DNA of 64,000 bases, taken from the NCBI RefSeq assembly GCF_000313755.1, contig NZ_AMZB01000108.1, forward strand, positions 1-64,000. The letters are read 5' to 3'. The stretch comes from Pseudomonas nitroreducens TX1 (GTDB lineage Bacteria; Pseudomonadota; Gammaproteobacteria; Pseudomonadales; Pseudomonadaceae). The notes under the pieces are model-generated. The model saw only the letters and a program-made list of their open reading frames with translations, was not told the DNA's origin and did no database searches. Positions 41,677-48,377 of this stretch are shown here, piece after piece (positions within the stretch are counted from its first letter, which is position 1; the number at the start of each line of letters is the position of its first letter). The translations under genes and the position numbers were made by a program.

Positions 41677-42182
41677 CGCTTGGCCTCGTCCGCATCAGCG
41701 TGGTCGCGCGCCAGGAAGGCACGGGTGATTTCCGGCAGGTGCTCGCGCAGCCAGTCGGCCATCGCCACTTCCTGCGGCAGGATTTCCTTCAGTGCCGCTT
41801 CCGTGGCGCTGTCGCCGACTTCCTGGGCGGCGGTAATCAACACGGTGTAGGCCGCGATCTCCATGTTCTCGAAGACGTAGCCACTCATGGCGCCCTTGAC
41901 CACTTCGTCGCTCACGGTCATGCCGCCCATCGCCTGGCCGAAAGCCATGAGCTTGCCGCCGATGTCCTTGAGCGTGGACGGACTGCTGCCCAGGCGTTCC
42001 AGACAACCCTCGAGCAGACGCTGCTGGCCGCGGGTCTCCTCCAGGTGCTGCTGGATGCGGGTCTTGAGCTGCGGATAGTTCTCCAGCCGGCCGGCCTGGG
42101 CCTCGAGCATTTTCTCGGCCTGTTGTTCCATGGCGTGGGCGTCGCGCAGCCAGTCCAGCAGGTTGTCTTTTTTGCTTGTCAT
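41673..42182 (-). CDS. Ferritin-like DUF892 (YciF-type) stress protein
   Basis: The 169-residue four-helix-bundle protein has NLLDWLRDAHAMEQQAEKML, IQQHLEETRGQQRLLEGCLE and GYVFENMEIAAYTVLITAAQ, matching the DUF892 ferritin-like family. Glu/His residues are placed for a di-iron site. Homologues are induced by osmotic or stationary stress in enterobacteria and Pseudomonas (established knowledge). AGGAG precedes the ATG at 42182. The upstream GAAC-N18-TC motif has flanks nearly identical to those before the alcohol dehydrogenase gene. Confidence 0.88.
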   Translation of the reverse strand: MTSKKDNLLDWLRDAHAMEQQAEKMLEAQAGRLENYPQLKTRIQQHLEETRGQQRLLEGCLERLGSSPSTLKDIGGKLMAFGQAMGGMTVSDEVVKGAMSGYVFENMEIAAYTVLITAAQEVGDSATEAALKEILPQEVAMADWLREHLPEITRAFLARDHADADEAKR

Positions 42183-42212
42183 GGCGAGGTCTCCTCGGTT
42201 GGGTTGTGTCCC

Positions 42213-42241
42213 TGTGAACCACCCCAAGCCTCGCTGTTCAG
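42213..42241 (-). promoter_or_regulatory. Candidate AlgU/ECF-type promoter for the DUF892 gene
   Basis: Minus strand: CTGAACAGC, a spacer, GGTTCACAG, giving GAAC-N18-TC with GAAC at 42239-42236. About 35 nt before the start codon. The remaining upstream gap (to 42567) shows no gene; it contains a short CACCTTT/AAAGGTG inverted repeat at 42329-42353. Confidence 0.45.
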
Positions 42242-42567
42242 TTTTCTTCGCCGGGCGGTAAGACAGCGAAACGGCAAGCGCAGCGTGCATTTGCGAGACG
42301 TTGTGAATTATCGGCCAAAGGGTTTCTCCACCTTTCGGGCCTCGGAAAAGGTGCCGTTTCGCCTGGCGACGGACGCTGACGTGCACAACAAGCGACACCC
42401 ATATACGGTCAGGGTGGCAGCACCCGCATCCGCGCCAGATGCCTGGCCGTCAGGACCAGTCCGGCACAGCGCAACGCCAGTTCGACGTTTCGCGGCCGCT
42501 GCGCCGCACCATGCTGCATCTCGTTTAGCGGAAGCCGACGCGACCGCCTCGCCGTGGCGCGCGGCGA

Positions 42568-43014
42568 TCAGTCCGGCTCGGGAATGATCGAGATCTTGCC
42601 GTTCTTCTCCAGGATGGCGAAACGGATCTGCTCCATGCGTTCCAGCCCCTGTGACTGCCGCGCCTCCAGCAGCACGTCCTCCTCGCGCAGGCGCGCTTCC
42701 AGCAGGCGCTCCTTCAGCGGCCGGCCGTACTCCACGATCAAGGTGGGCGTGCCCTCGATCATCCGGTCGATGAACGGGTGGCGCAGTTTGAGCAGCGAGA
42801 ACAGCACGTCCATCACTACCAGGGTGATGATCACCAGCAGCGCGTTGGTAGTGGAAAAATCCTCGCCGAGCATTGCCTGCTGGGTGGCCTCGCTGATGAT
42901 CATCAGCAGGAGCAGGTCGAAGGTGCTGACGTCCGCCAGGGCGCGCTTGCCCACCAGGCGGAACAGGATGACCAGGAACAGGTAGAGGGTGACGGCGCGC
43001 AGGACCGAATCCAT
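42568..43014 (-). CDS. DUF421 (YetF-like) membrane protein
   Basis: The 148-residue product has TM helices near 5-20 and 55-75, with the DUF421 core LYLFLVILFRLVGKRALADV, STFDLLLLMIISEATQQAML and LIVEYGRPLKERLLEARLRE. Family members sit in the inner membrane with a cytoplasmic C-terminal domain; function is unknown, with links to sporulation and stress in other bacteria. GGAGG lies 7 nt upstream. It begins 18 nt after the preceding gene's stop, so the two form an operon. Confidence 0.85.
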   Translation of the reverse strand: MDSVLRAVTLYLFLVILFRLVGKRALADVSTFDLLLLMIISEATQQAMLGEDFSTTNALLVIITLVVMDVLFSLLKLRHPFIDRMIEGTPTLIVEYGRPLKERLLEARLREEDVLLEARQSQGLERMEQIRFAILEKNGKISIIPEPD

Positions 43015-43032
43015 GACGTTTCCTCCGGTGGC

Positions 43033-43548
43033 TCAGGGGTAGACGAACTGGCGCAACGGCAGTTGCTCGCCGGCATATTCGAGGCGGTGGGAGAGCAGTC
43101 CGGCGCGGGTGGCCAGCAGTGCCAGGTAGAGATGCAGTTCGCCGCGCTCATCGAGTTGCCCTTGCAGTTCCATGCCGCCTTGCCAGCTGCGCGCCGGCAA
43201 CGGAGGTTGCATGCTCTGCAGGTCATGGGCGGCAAGCAGGTCGCCCCCCAGGCGCAGCCGCGCCGGCTGGTTCGCGTCGCCGCGCAGGGTGATGTGCAAT
43301 CGACTGCTCGAGCCCAGGCGCTCGAATCGCTCGTACTCCACCTCCAGGCGCCCGTTGGCACTGGCTGCTCGCGCGCTGCTCAACGGGCCGCTGGAAAACA
43401 CCCCGGTCAGCGCCAGCAGCACGATGCCGATCAGCACGACCAGCGAAATGCGCTCCAGCCTCCAGGCGCGGCGCTGGTTTTCCATGCGCTCGGGCACCGG
43501 ATACTCCCGCTGGCTGAAATCCGTGTTGTTCTTCTGCTGCTCACCCAT
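43033..43548 (-). CDS. Hypothetical single-TM protein
   Basis: The 171-residue product has a polar cytoplasmic N-terminus (about 1-32), one TM helix (about 33-52, ISLVVLIGIVLLALTGVF) and a soluble periplasmic region with alternating strand pattern (GRLEVEYERFERLGSSSRLH; GGMELQGQLDERGELHLYL). Family is not recognised. It is the first gene of the unit with the DUF421 gene, and such pairs are common next to DUF421 genes in Pseudomonas (recollection, not checked). The ribosome site is weak. Confidence 0.65.
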   Translation of the reverse strand: MGEQQKNNTDFSQREYPVPERMENQRRAWRLERISLVVLIGIVLLALTGVFSSGPLSSARAASANGRLEVEYERFERLGSSSRLHITLRGDANQPARLRLGGDLLAAHDLQSMQPPLPARSWQGGMELQGQLDERGELHLYLALLATRAGLLSHRLEYAGEQLPLRQFVYP

Positions 43549-43786
43549 GGCCTGGCTCTCGCATTGCCGTTACTGCTTGCGACCGGCACCGGCGCGCTTT
43601 GGTGCCGACGATTTTCCCTGCCGCTTCGTTCGGGCGAATTGCATCGGCTTTTGCCGGCGTTCGGGCGTTCTGCCACTGCCGCGGCGCCCCGGCGCTGGCC
43701 GAGAGGCGCGCTGGCCGGGTCTGCGGGCGTTTTTTCCGGTTGGGCCTGAAAGTTGCTGCAGCCTCCTGAACACCAAGGAGGCGGCG

Positions 43787-44179
43787 ATGAGCCTGCGAGA
43801 AGCATCGATCCTGATTCTGGAAGAAATGGCCGACGAACTCTGGCGCATCGAGCAGTACCTGCTCGATCAAGGGCATGCCGTGCTGGGCGCCTCGTCCCTG
43901 CAAGCGGCGTTGGAGCACCTGAACTCCGGTGCGGTGATCGACCTGTTCCTGCTCGACGAACAACTGGCCGAACCCTGCACCGCGCTGGCTCTGGTCGAAG
44001 CCTGCCTGCCAAGGCGGCCACGGATGCGCGTGCTGGGATTGTCGTCCTCCGAATCGCGGGTCGGTGCCGACGACGCGCCGTACCCGGTCCTGCTCAAACC
44101 CATACGCCTGGACGAACTGGAGCGGGCCATCGAAGGCGCCCTGTGCCGCCCGGCCATCACGCCCTGGCAGGAGTGCTGA
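43787..44179 (+). CDS. Stand-alone receiver-like protein with Glu-Glu acidic pair (copy B)
   Basis: The 130-residue paralogue of 23751-24143 has identical length. D57 (VIDLFLLDEQL) is the phospho-acceptor candidate, S86 the switch residue and K104 (VLLKPIRLDE) the conserved Lys. E12-E13 (ILILEEMADE) replace the usual Asp pair. Shared stretches include LLDQGHAVLGAS-like, EACLP-R-RPRMRVL and APYPVL. AAGGAGG precedes the ATG. It is followed after 2 nt by the CinA-like gene, so it is probably co-transcribed with it. Confidence 0.72.
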   Translation: MSLREASILILEEMADELWRIEQYLLDQGHAVLGASSLQAALEHLNSGAVIDLFLLDEQLAEPCTALALVEACLPRRPRMRVLGLSSSESRVGADDAPYPVLLKPIRLDELERAIEGALCRPAITPWQEC

Positions 44180-44181
44180 AC

Positions 44182-44700
44182 ATGTTCGAAGCCGATCTGC
44201 GTGAAGCCGGCCAGCGGGTGGTGGACTACCTGCGCAGCCGGCGCCTGCGCCTGCTGACCGCCGAGTCCTGCACCGGCGGCCACATCGCCGCCGTGCTATC
44301 CGCCGTGCCTGGCAGCGCCGAGGTGATGGAAGGCGGCCTGGTGGTCTATTCACCCAGCGCCAAGCGCGAGCTGCTGGGGGTTGAAGCCATGTGGCTGGAG
44401 GATTTCAACCTGACCAGCGTCGAAGTCGCCGGCGCCATGGCGGAGGCCGCGCTGCGCTACGAGGAGGTCAACGCCGTGCTGTCGGTCACCGGCCTCTTGG
44501 GCGAGGAGGGCAAGGACGGCATTGCGCCGGGCACGGTGTGCCTGGGCTGGGGTTTCCGCATGCCCGACGGCGTGGCGCTGTTCACCCGGCGCATGCGCTT
44601 TACCGGCGACCCCGAATGGATGCGTCGGCAGACCATCCGCCACGCCCTGGAACTGATACCCGAATTCCACCGCAGGGCGTTGCTCGGCGAAAGACGCTGA
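44182..44700 (+). CDS. CinA C-terminal domain protein, nicotinamide-nucleotide amidase-like
   Basis: The 172-residue product is a stand-alone CinA C-terminal (PncC-type) domain: LRLLTAESCTGGHIAAVLSA with the nucleophile region, GGLVVYSPSAKRELLGVE, and VTGLLGEEGKDGIAPGTVCL. PncC deamidates nicotinamide mononucleotide in pyridine nucleotide salvage (established for E. coli). It starts 2 nt after the receiver-like gene. A more specific role in stress is not shown. There may be a housekeeping copy elsewhere. Confidence 0.85.
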   Translation: MFEADLREAGQRVVDYLRSRRLRLLTAESCTGGHIAAVLSAVPGSAEVMEGGLVVYSPSAKRELLGVEAMWLEDFNLTSVEVAGAMAEAALRYEEVNAVLSVTGLLGEEGKDGIAPGTVCLGWGFRMPDGVALFTRRMRFTGDPEWMRRQTIRHALELIPEFHRRALLGERR

Positions 44701-44776
44701 GGCGCCCGGCGGTGAATAACCACGGCAACGCGACTGAACCACCACAAGCCTGGAAAGCCCTGAGAGGAGACCCAAG

Positions 44777-45247
44777 ATGAACGCCATCGAACTGCTCAAG
44801 CATGACCATGAAGTCGTCAAGAAACTGCTCACCGAGCTGAGCGAAAGCACCGAGCGCGCGGTGAAGAAGCGTACCGAACTGCTGCGCAGGATCGAGCTGG
44901 AACTGACCCAGCACACCGCCATCGAGGAGGAGATCTTCTACCCGGCGCTCAAGCAGGCGGGCGAGAAGGAGGACGCCAAGATGTATTTCGAAGCCAAGGA
45001 GGAACACCGGACGGTGGATTCGCTGGTACTCCCGGACCTGAAGAAAACCCAGCCGGACAGCGTGGAGTTCGCCGGCCGGGTGAAGGTGCTCAAGGAGCTG
45101 CTGGAGCACCACATCGAGGAGGAGGAGGGCGAGATGTTCCCGCGCGCCGAGGAGCTGCTCGACCACGCGACCCTGGACCGTCTGGCCACTGCCATGCAGC
45201 AGCTCAAGAAAGACATCAAGGCGAGCTGGGAGCAGCGCGCCGCTTGA
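44777..45247 (+). CDS. Hemerythrin HHE-domain protein
   Basis: The 156-residue hemerythrin-like four-helix bundle has the iron-ligand pattern LLKHDHEVVKKLL, LELTQHTAIEEEIFYPAL, KEEHRTVDSLVLPDL and ELLEHHIEEEEGEMFPRAEE. It contains all the His/Glu positions expected for a di-iron centre. Roles in oxygen, NO or iron handling are known for relatives; the role here is not determined. GAGGAGA precedes the ATG. A GAAC is upstream but lacks TC at the expected spacing. Confidence 0.88.
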   Translation: MNAIELLKHDHEVVKKLLTELSESTERAVKKRTELLRRIELELTQHTAIEEEIFYPALKQAGEKEDAKMYFEAKEEHRTVDSLVLPDLKKTQPDSVEFAGRVKVLKELLEHHIEEEEGEMFPRAEELLDHATLDRLATAMQQLKKDIKASWEQRAA

Positions 45248-45307
45248 GCCGAACCCCGTTCCCCCCGCAAGGCGCGGGGGCAACGGCCCGCCCGGAGTGC
45301 CAGCGCC

Positions 45308-45523
45308 ATGACCACGCCTGCCTATGTGATCAGCTACATCCTCGACAACCAGCCGATGAGCACCGTGCTCCACCAGGACCAGCTGACCCTGGAAGATGCC
45401 CGCCGCTACGTGCTTTCGCTGCACAGCCCTATCGACCCCAGTCACATCACTGACATCCAGCTGAGCCGCAACGAACGCAGCCAGGAACGCGACACCACGC
45501 CGGGACATTACCGGCAGCCTTGA
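45308..45523 (+). CDS. 71-residue small protein, QPMSTVL family
   Basis: The product shares with the 57-residue protein at 24223-24396 an N-terminal Y-x-I-x-Y strand, the QPMSTVLHQDQLTLEDARRY block, a LHSPID motif and DIQLSR near the end. It adds a 17-residue polar tail. The ribosome site is weak (GGAG 10 nt upstream). It lies downstream of the receiver-like copy B, CinA-like and hemerythrin genes and upstream of a strong terminator. Confidence 0.65.
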   Translation: MTTPAYVISYILDNQPMSTVLHQDQLTLEDARRYVLSLHSPIDPSHITDIQLSRNERSQERDTTPGHYRQP

Positions 45524-45561
45524 GTACGGGGGCCACGCTCCATGCGCGGTTCTCCGGCGGC

Positions 45562-45587
45562 GCGAGCTTGCTCGCTGAGCGCTCAGC
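45562..45587. repeat. REP-like palindromes
   Basis: GCGAGC-TT-GCTCGC (45562-45575) is the core of a common Pseudomonas REP. It overlaps a perfect 14-bp palindrome GCTGAGCGCTCAGC (45574-45587). A GTCCGCTCC fragment follows, related to the REPIN arms at 10.5 kb. Confidence 0.5.
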
Positions 45588-45636
45588 GTCCGCTCCTCTG
45601 TTTGCGGACCGATAACCCCTGGTTTCCCCGATACGA

Positions 45637-45670
45637 AAAAGCGGCACGCCCAGGCAGGCGTGCCGCTTTT
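45637..45670. terminator. Strong bidirectional Rho-independent terminator
   Basis: AAAAGCGGCACGCC and GGCGTGCCGCTTTT form a perfect 14-bp stem with loop CAGGCA, flanked by A-tract and T-tract. It separates the plus-strand small protein gene (ending 45523) from the minus-strand KGG gene (ending 45715). Confidence 0.9.
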
Positions 45671-45714
45671 CCTTGAGCCTTCATCCTTGAAGCGACGCGG
45701 CATGGCCGCCGCGG

Positions 45715-45888
45715 TCAATCCTGGGTAGCACTGTGGCTGCGCTGTCCGCCCTTGCGGCCGGCCTCCGATGCACGTTGCGGGTCATTCTTGAAGTTGCCGC
45801 CGCTGTTCTGGCCGCCCTTTTTTCCAGCTTCGGAGGCGCGCTTGGGATCCGCCGCGAAGTTGCCTTTTCCGCCTCTGTGTTCAGCCAT
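45715..45888 (-). CDS. KGG-repeat general stress protein (copy 1)
   Basis: The 57-residue hydrophilic protein has two KGG/con-10 repeats: KRASEAGKKGGQNSGGNF and QRASEAGRKGGQRS. The family (YciG, PA2146-like) is associated with stationary-phase and osmotic stress. AGGAGA lies 6 nt before the ATG. It is shorter than most automatic ORF limits but clearly real given the repeats and a paralogue at 46995-47165. Confidence 0.85.
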   Translation of the reverse strand: MAEHRGGKGNFAADPKRASEAGKKGGQNSGGNFKNDPQRASEAGRKGGQRSHSATQD

Positions 45889-46073
45889 GGTGGTTCTCCT
45901 GTGGGGTGTGAAAGCGAGCTAGGGTGGCTCTTGGGTTCCGCCGCTGCGCGAACCAGCCGACCCCAGGACCGGATGGCGCCGCGCAGCGACGGAAGCACGG
46001 GTGTGGCCCCTGCGCCACGAGCCGCGGCAGCGTGGTCAGGCATGGAGGGGCCACGAATGGGCAAGCGTTCCGG

Positions 46074-46256
46074 TCAATCGCGGTGGCGCAGGAGGAACTG
46101 CCGCACGGCCTCGGCCGACACGCCAACCGTCTGCACCGCTTCGCGCAAGCGCTGCTCGCTGACGCCAAAGGCCTCGGCCCAGTAGCGTCGTTCGTACGCC
46201 TCGTTGAGGTTGATCCGCGAGGCATCGGCGGGGTGGCGTATTTCGGGGTTGTCCAT
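46074..46256 (-). CDS. DUF3606 family small protein
   Basis: The 60-residue product has the DUF3606 pattern: INLNEAYERRYWAEAFGVSE followed by LREAVQTVGVSAEAVRQFL, a compact helical domain of unknown function. The start at 46256 (MDNPEIRHPADASR) is preferred because AGGA lies 6 nt upstream; the ATG at 46262 is too close to that site. It lies 53 nt downstream of the gene at 46310-46690 on the same strand. Confidence 0.78.
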   Translation of the reverse strand: MDNPEIRHPADASRINLNEAYERRYWAEAFGVSEQRLREAVQTVGVSAEAVRQFLLRHRD

Positions 46257-46309
46257 GGGCATTCCTACAGGGCCGCCGGCAGCGGCCCGCGATCAGGCCG
46301 GGGAAAGGT

Positions 46310-46690
46310 TCAGCAGGCGTGCAGGCGCGACCCTGCGCTCGCCAGTTGGCGCAGGCGCTCGCCGGCAACCACGATCTTGCGTTGACGGTGCTTGCCATGG
46401 CCGGGCTGGAAGGTGGGCAGCGGAATGCGCTTGGTAAAGACCGGGACATGCTCGTCGGGCAGCGGGCCATCGCCCAGGATCAGATCGCGCTTGATGCGCC
46501 CGATCAGGTCGTCGAGCAATTGCCGGTGCTGAAGGTCCTGGCCGGTGATGACGCGATCGAACAGATGCTCGCCGGCATGACTGCGGAAGGAACACAGCAG
46601 CGCCTTGTCCGGGCGACGGGAAAAACTGATGCAGTACTCCGGCAGCGCCTGGCAGATGAGTTCCTGGGTGGTCTCGAAATCGAATGACAT
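46310..46690 (-). CDS. DUF3509-like hypothetical protein
   Basis: The 126-residue product has an N-terminal region (ALLCSFRSHAGEHLFDRVIT then LLDDLIGRIKRDLIL) resembling DUF3509, a Pseudomonas family of unknown function. A basic C-terminal tail (PGHGKHRQRKIVVAGERLRQ) follows. AGGAGG lies 9 nt before the ATG at 46690. The family call is tentative. Confidence 0.55.
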   Translation of the reverse strand: MSFDFETTQELICQALPEYCISFSRRPDKALLCSFRSHAGEHLFDRVITGQDLQHRQLLDDLIGRIKRDLILGDGPLPDEHVPVFTKRIPLPTFQPGHGKHRQRKIVVAGERLRQLASAGSRLHAC

Positions 46691-46994
46691 GGGCGGGTTC
46701 CTCCTTGTTGGCTCCAGTAACGGAGCAACTGGCGGGCCAGCCGAAAAACACCGTAAGTGCTTGATCTGTCGTTGAGCTACCTCGGAATTTGCACGCGAGA
46801 CGGCAGAAATGCCGTGCAATCTGCTACTGGCCTATTGCTAAGCGAAGCGGCTAGCCCGCGGGTTTGCGGCTATTCCGTTCATCGAATCGGGGCAAACAAG
46901 TTGAACGACGAGGAGGGCATTTTTTCAGACCCGGTGTAAGGCATCGATTTCTCGACCTTGCATTCATCATTCACTGCCCAAGAGGTACTGAAAA
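46691..46994. other. Lower-GC intergenic region between divergent genes
   Basis: The 304-nt stretch is visibly less GC-rich than its surroundings, with runs such as ATTTTTTCAGAC and CATTCATCATTCAC just before the KGG gene start. It probably holds the divergent promoters of the DUF3509-like and KGG genes. A 60-codon ORF (46757-46939) inside it has atypical composition and is not annotated. Confidence 0.5.
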
Positions 46995-47165
46995 ATGACT
47001 AGCAACAAGAACCCCGGAAACTTTGCAAACGACCGTGAGAAAGCCAGCGAAGCAGGCAAGAAAGGCGGCCAGAACAGCGGAGGCAACTTCGCCAATGACC
47101 GCGAGAAGGCCTCCGAGGCCGGCAAGAAAGGCGGCCAGCACAGCCATGGCGGCGGCCGCAGCTAA
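46995..47165 (+). CDS. KGG-repeat general stress protein (copy 2)
   Basis: The 56-residue product has two nearly perfect repeats of GNFANDREKASEAGKKGGQ (residues about 8-26 and 30-48) and a short tail HSHGGGRS. It belongs to the con-10/YciG KGG family. The internal repeats are also conserved at the DNA level, which suggests recent duplication. GAGG lies upstream of the ATG and a hairpin terminator follows. Confidence 0.85.
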   Translation: MTSNKNPGNFANDREKASEAGKKGGQNSGGNFANDREKASEAGKKGGQHSHGGGRS

Positions 47166-47194
47166 CGCCAGTTGAGCCGAGTGCTCCACGCTCT

Positions 47195-47253
47195 CCCGCG
47201 GGTTTTCCGCGGGGGATGCGCAGGCGAAAGACCCGGCCATTGCCGGCCGGGTC
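47195..47253 (+). terminator. Two hairpins after the KGG gene
   Basis: CCCGCGG-GTTTT-CCGCGGG (47195-47213) is followed by GACCCGGCC-ATTGCC-GGCCGGGTC (47230-47253) and ATCTCTC. The second is the likelier terminator for the KGG transcript. Confidence 0.6.
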
Positions 47254-47292
47254 ATCTCTCACCGCAACCGACCACGACGCGAGATGACGCAT

Positions 47293-47682
47293 ATGAGCCA
47301 GATGAGCCAGAATTTCCTGATCCGCGCGAGGGTCTCGCGCCCCGGACGACTGGCCGCGGCGATACAGCTGCTGGGCATTATCGGCGGCCTGGGGCTGCTC
47401 GCCAGCAACGTTGCCCTGGCCGAATCCCCGCAACCCAAGGCCAACGAGCCGACCCGGGAAATGCCCCGCGGGCAATCCTCCGGCACCGCCAACCAGCAGA
47501 CGCTCGATACCTACCGCGACAAGCACGGGACCGTGCGTACCGAAGACGGCAGGACGGTTCGCAGCGAAGACGGCGACCGCAACAATCGAGGACAACCCGA
47601 CGATTCCCCCGAACACTCCCATGAAGGCGGCCCGACCGACCCAGGGAGCGACCCCGGCGCCACGGAGAGTCCGCGTCCCTGA
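47293..47682 (+). CDS. Small exported disordered protein
   Basis: The product is about 129 residues. A basic N-terminus and hydrophobic segment (AIQLLGIIGGLGLLASNVAL) end at ALA-like residues, so it is exported or anchored. The remainder is polar and repeat-like (RTEDGRTVRSEDGDRN; PDDSPEHSHEGGPTDPG), probably disordered. ATGs at 47284, 47293 and 47302 are in frame; none has a strong ribosome site and 47293 is chosen tentatively. No family is recognised. Confidence 0.5.
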   Translation: MSQMSQNFLIRARVSRPGRLAAAIQLLGIIGGLGLLASNVALAESPQPKANEPTREMPRGQSSGTANQQTLDTYRDKHGTVRTEDGRTVRSEDGDRNNRGQPDDSPEHSHEGGPTDPGSDPGATESPRP

Positions 47683-47761
47683 CCATGACCGGCAGGTCGC
47701 CCGCACATCCAGCCCGCAAAGCCAGTGATGGCGTGATGGACCCGAACAGAGGAAGACACCG

Positions 47762-48013
47762 ATGAACATGAAGCAGATTGCCGGGCTATTCGAAGACTTC
47801 ATTCCCAGCTACGAATGCCATGCGAGTCCCGGCTCACGGGGCTCGATCACGCTGCAGTTCGACAGCCGGGTGACCTCGGACGCGCACTTCACCATCCAGG
47901 GGCTCACCCCGGAGCGGCTGGCGAACGAGCAGCGCATCCAGGAAATCAGCCAGACCCTGCAGGACGAGTTCGCCCTGGTACGCGCCGGCCTGCACCGCAA
48001 ACCCCGCGTTTGA
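47762..48013 (+). CDS. Small DUF1652/DUF3509-like protein
   Basis: The 83-residue product has FEDFIPSYECHASPGSRGSI, then FTIQGLTPERLANEQRIQEI. The pattern resembles small Pseudomonas proteins of the DUF1652 or DUF3509 type: a strand-rich first half and a C-terminal helix. GGAAG lies upstream of the ATG. Compare 27670-27924, which shares the F-x-x-x-x-C-x-C-like start. Function is unknown. Confidence 0.55.
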   Translation: MNMKQIAGLFEDFIPSYECHASPGSRGSITLQFDSRVTSDAHFTIQGLTPERLANEQRIQEISQTLQDEFALVRAGLHRKPRV

Positions 48014-48195
48014 TGCCTGGCGCGGCGCGAAAAAGCTGCAGCCGCGGCATCGACGGCCCGTCTGGCACCCTGCGCACCTGCCCCCGGCAGCCTGCCACAA
48101 ACTGCCCGTCGGCCGCGGGCTGCGCGAGCCGGCGCGTCTCGCGCCGTTCGGAACATTGCGCAGGGGCAGGGCCGGCCCGGCGGTAAGATTGTTGG

Positions 48196-48225
48196 ATCAA
48201 GGGCCGCCTGATCAAGGGCCGCCTG
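48196..48225 (+). repeat. Perfect 15-bp tandem duplication
   Basis: ATCAAGGGCCGCCTG occurs twice in direct succession (48196-48210, 48211-48225). It lies in the 364-nt region upstream of the hybrid kinase gene. The region shows no other gene; a TTGACA hexamer is present at 48295-48300. Confidence 0.8.
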
Positions 48226-48377
48226 GAGGGTCACATGGTCACCGCCCCGGTCCTGGCGCGAGGCATAAGGCCATGATTTGGACGGGCATTTTTCTTGACA
48301 GGGTTGTGGAACTGCGTGAATTCACCGTCGATAATCTCCAGCTCTCTCGGAGTAGAGTTCGGAACGAGGCCAGCCAG

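Noticed and set aside
44727-44760. AlgU-like promoter before the hemerythrin gene
   Set aside because: GAACCA is present but the -10 element at the right spacing is CCCTGA, not TC-type; left out of the motif set.
46757-46939. 60-codon ORF in the lower-GC gap
   Set aside because: No ribosome site, atypical composition for this genome, and it occupies the likely promoter region of the KGG gene.
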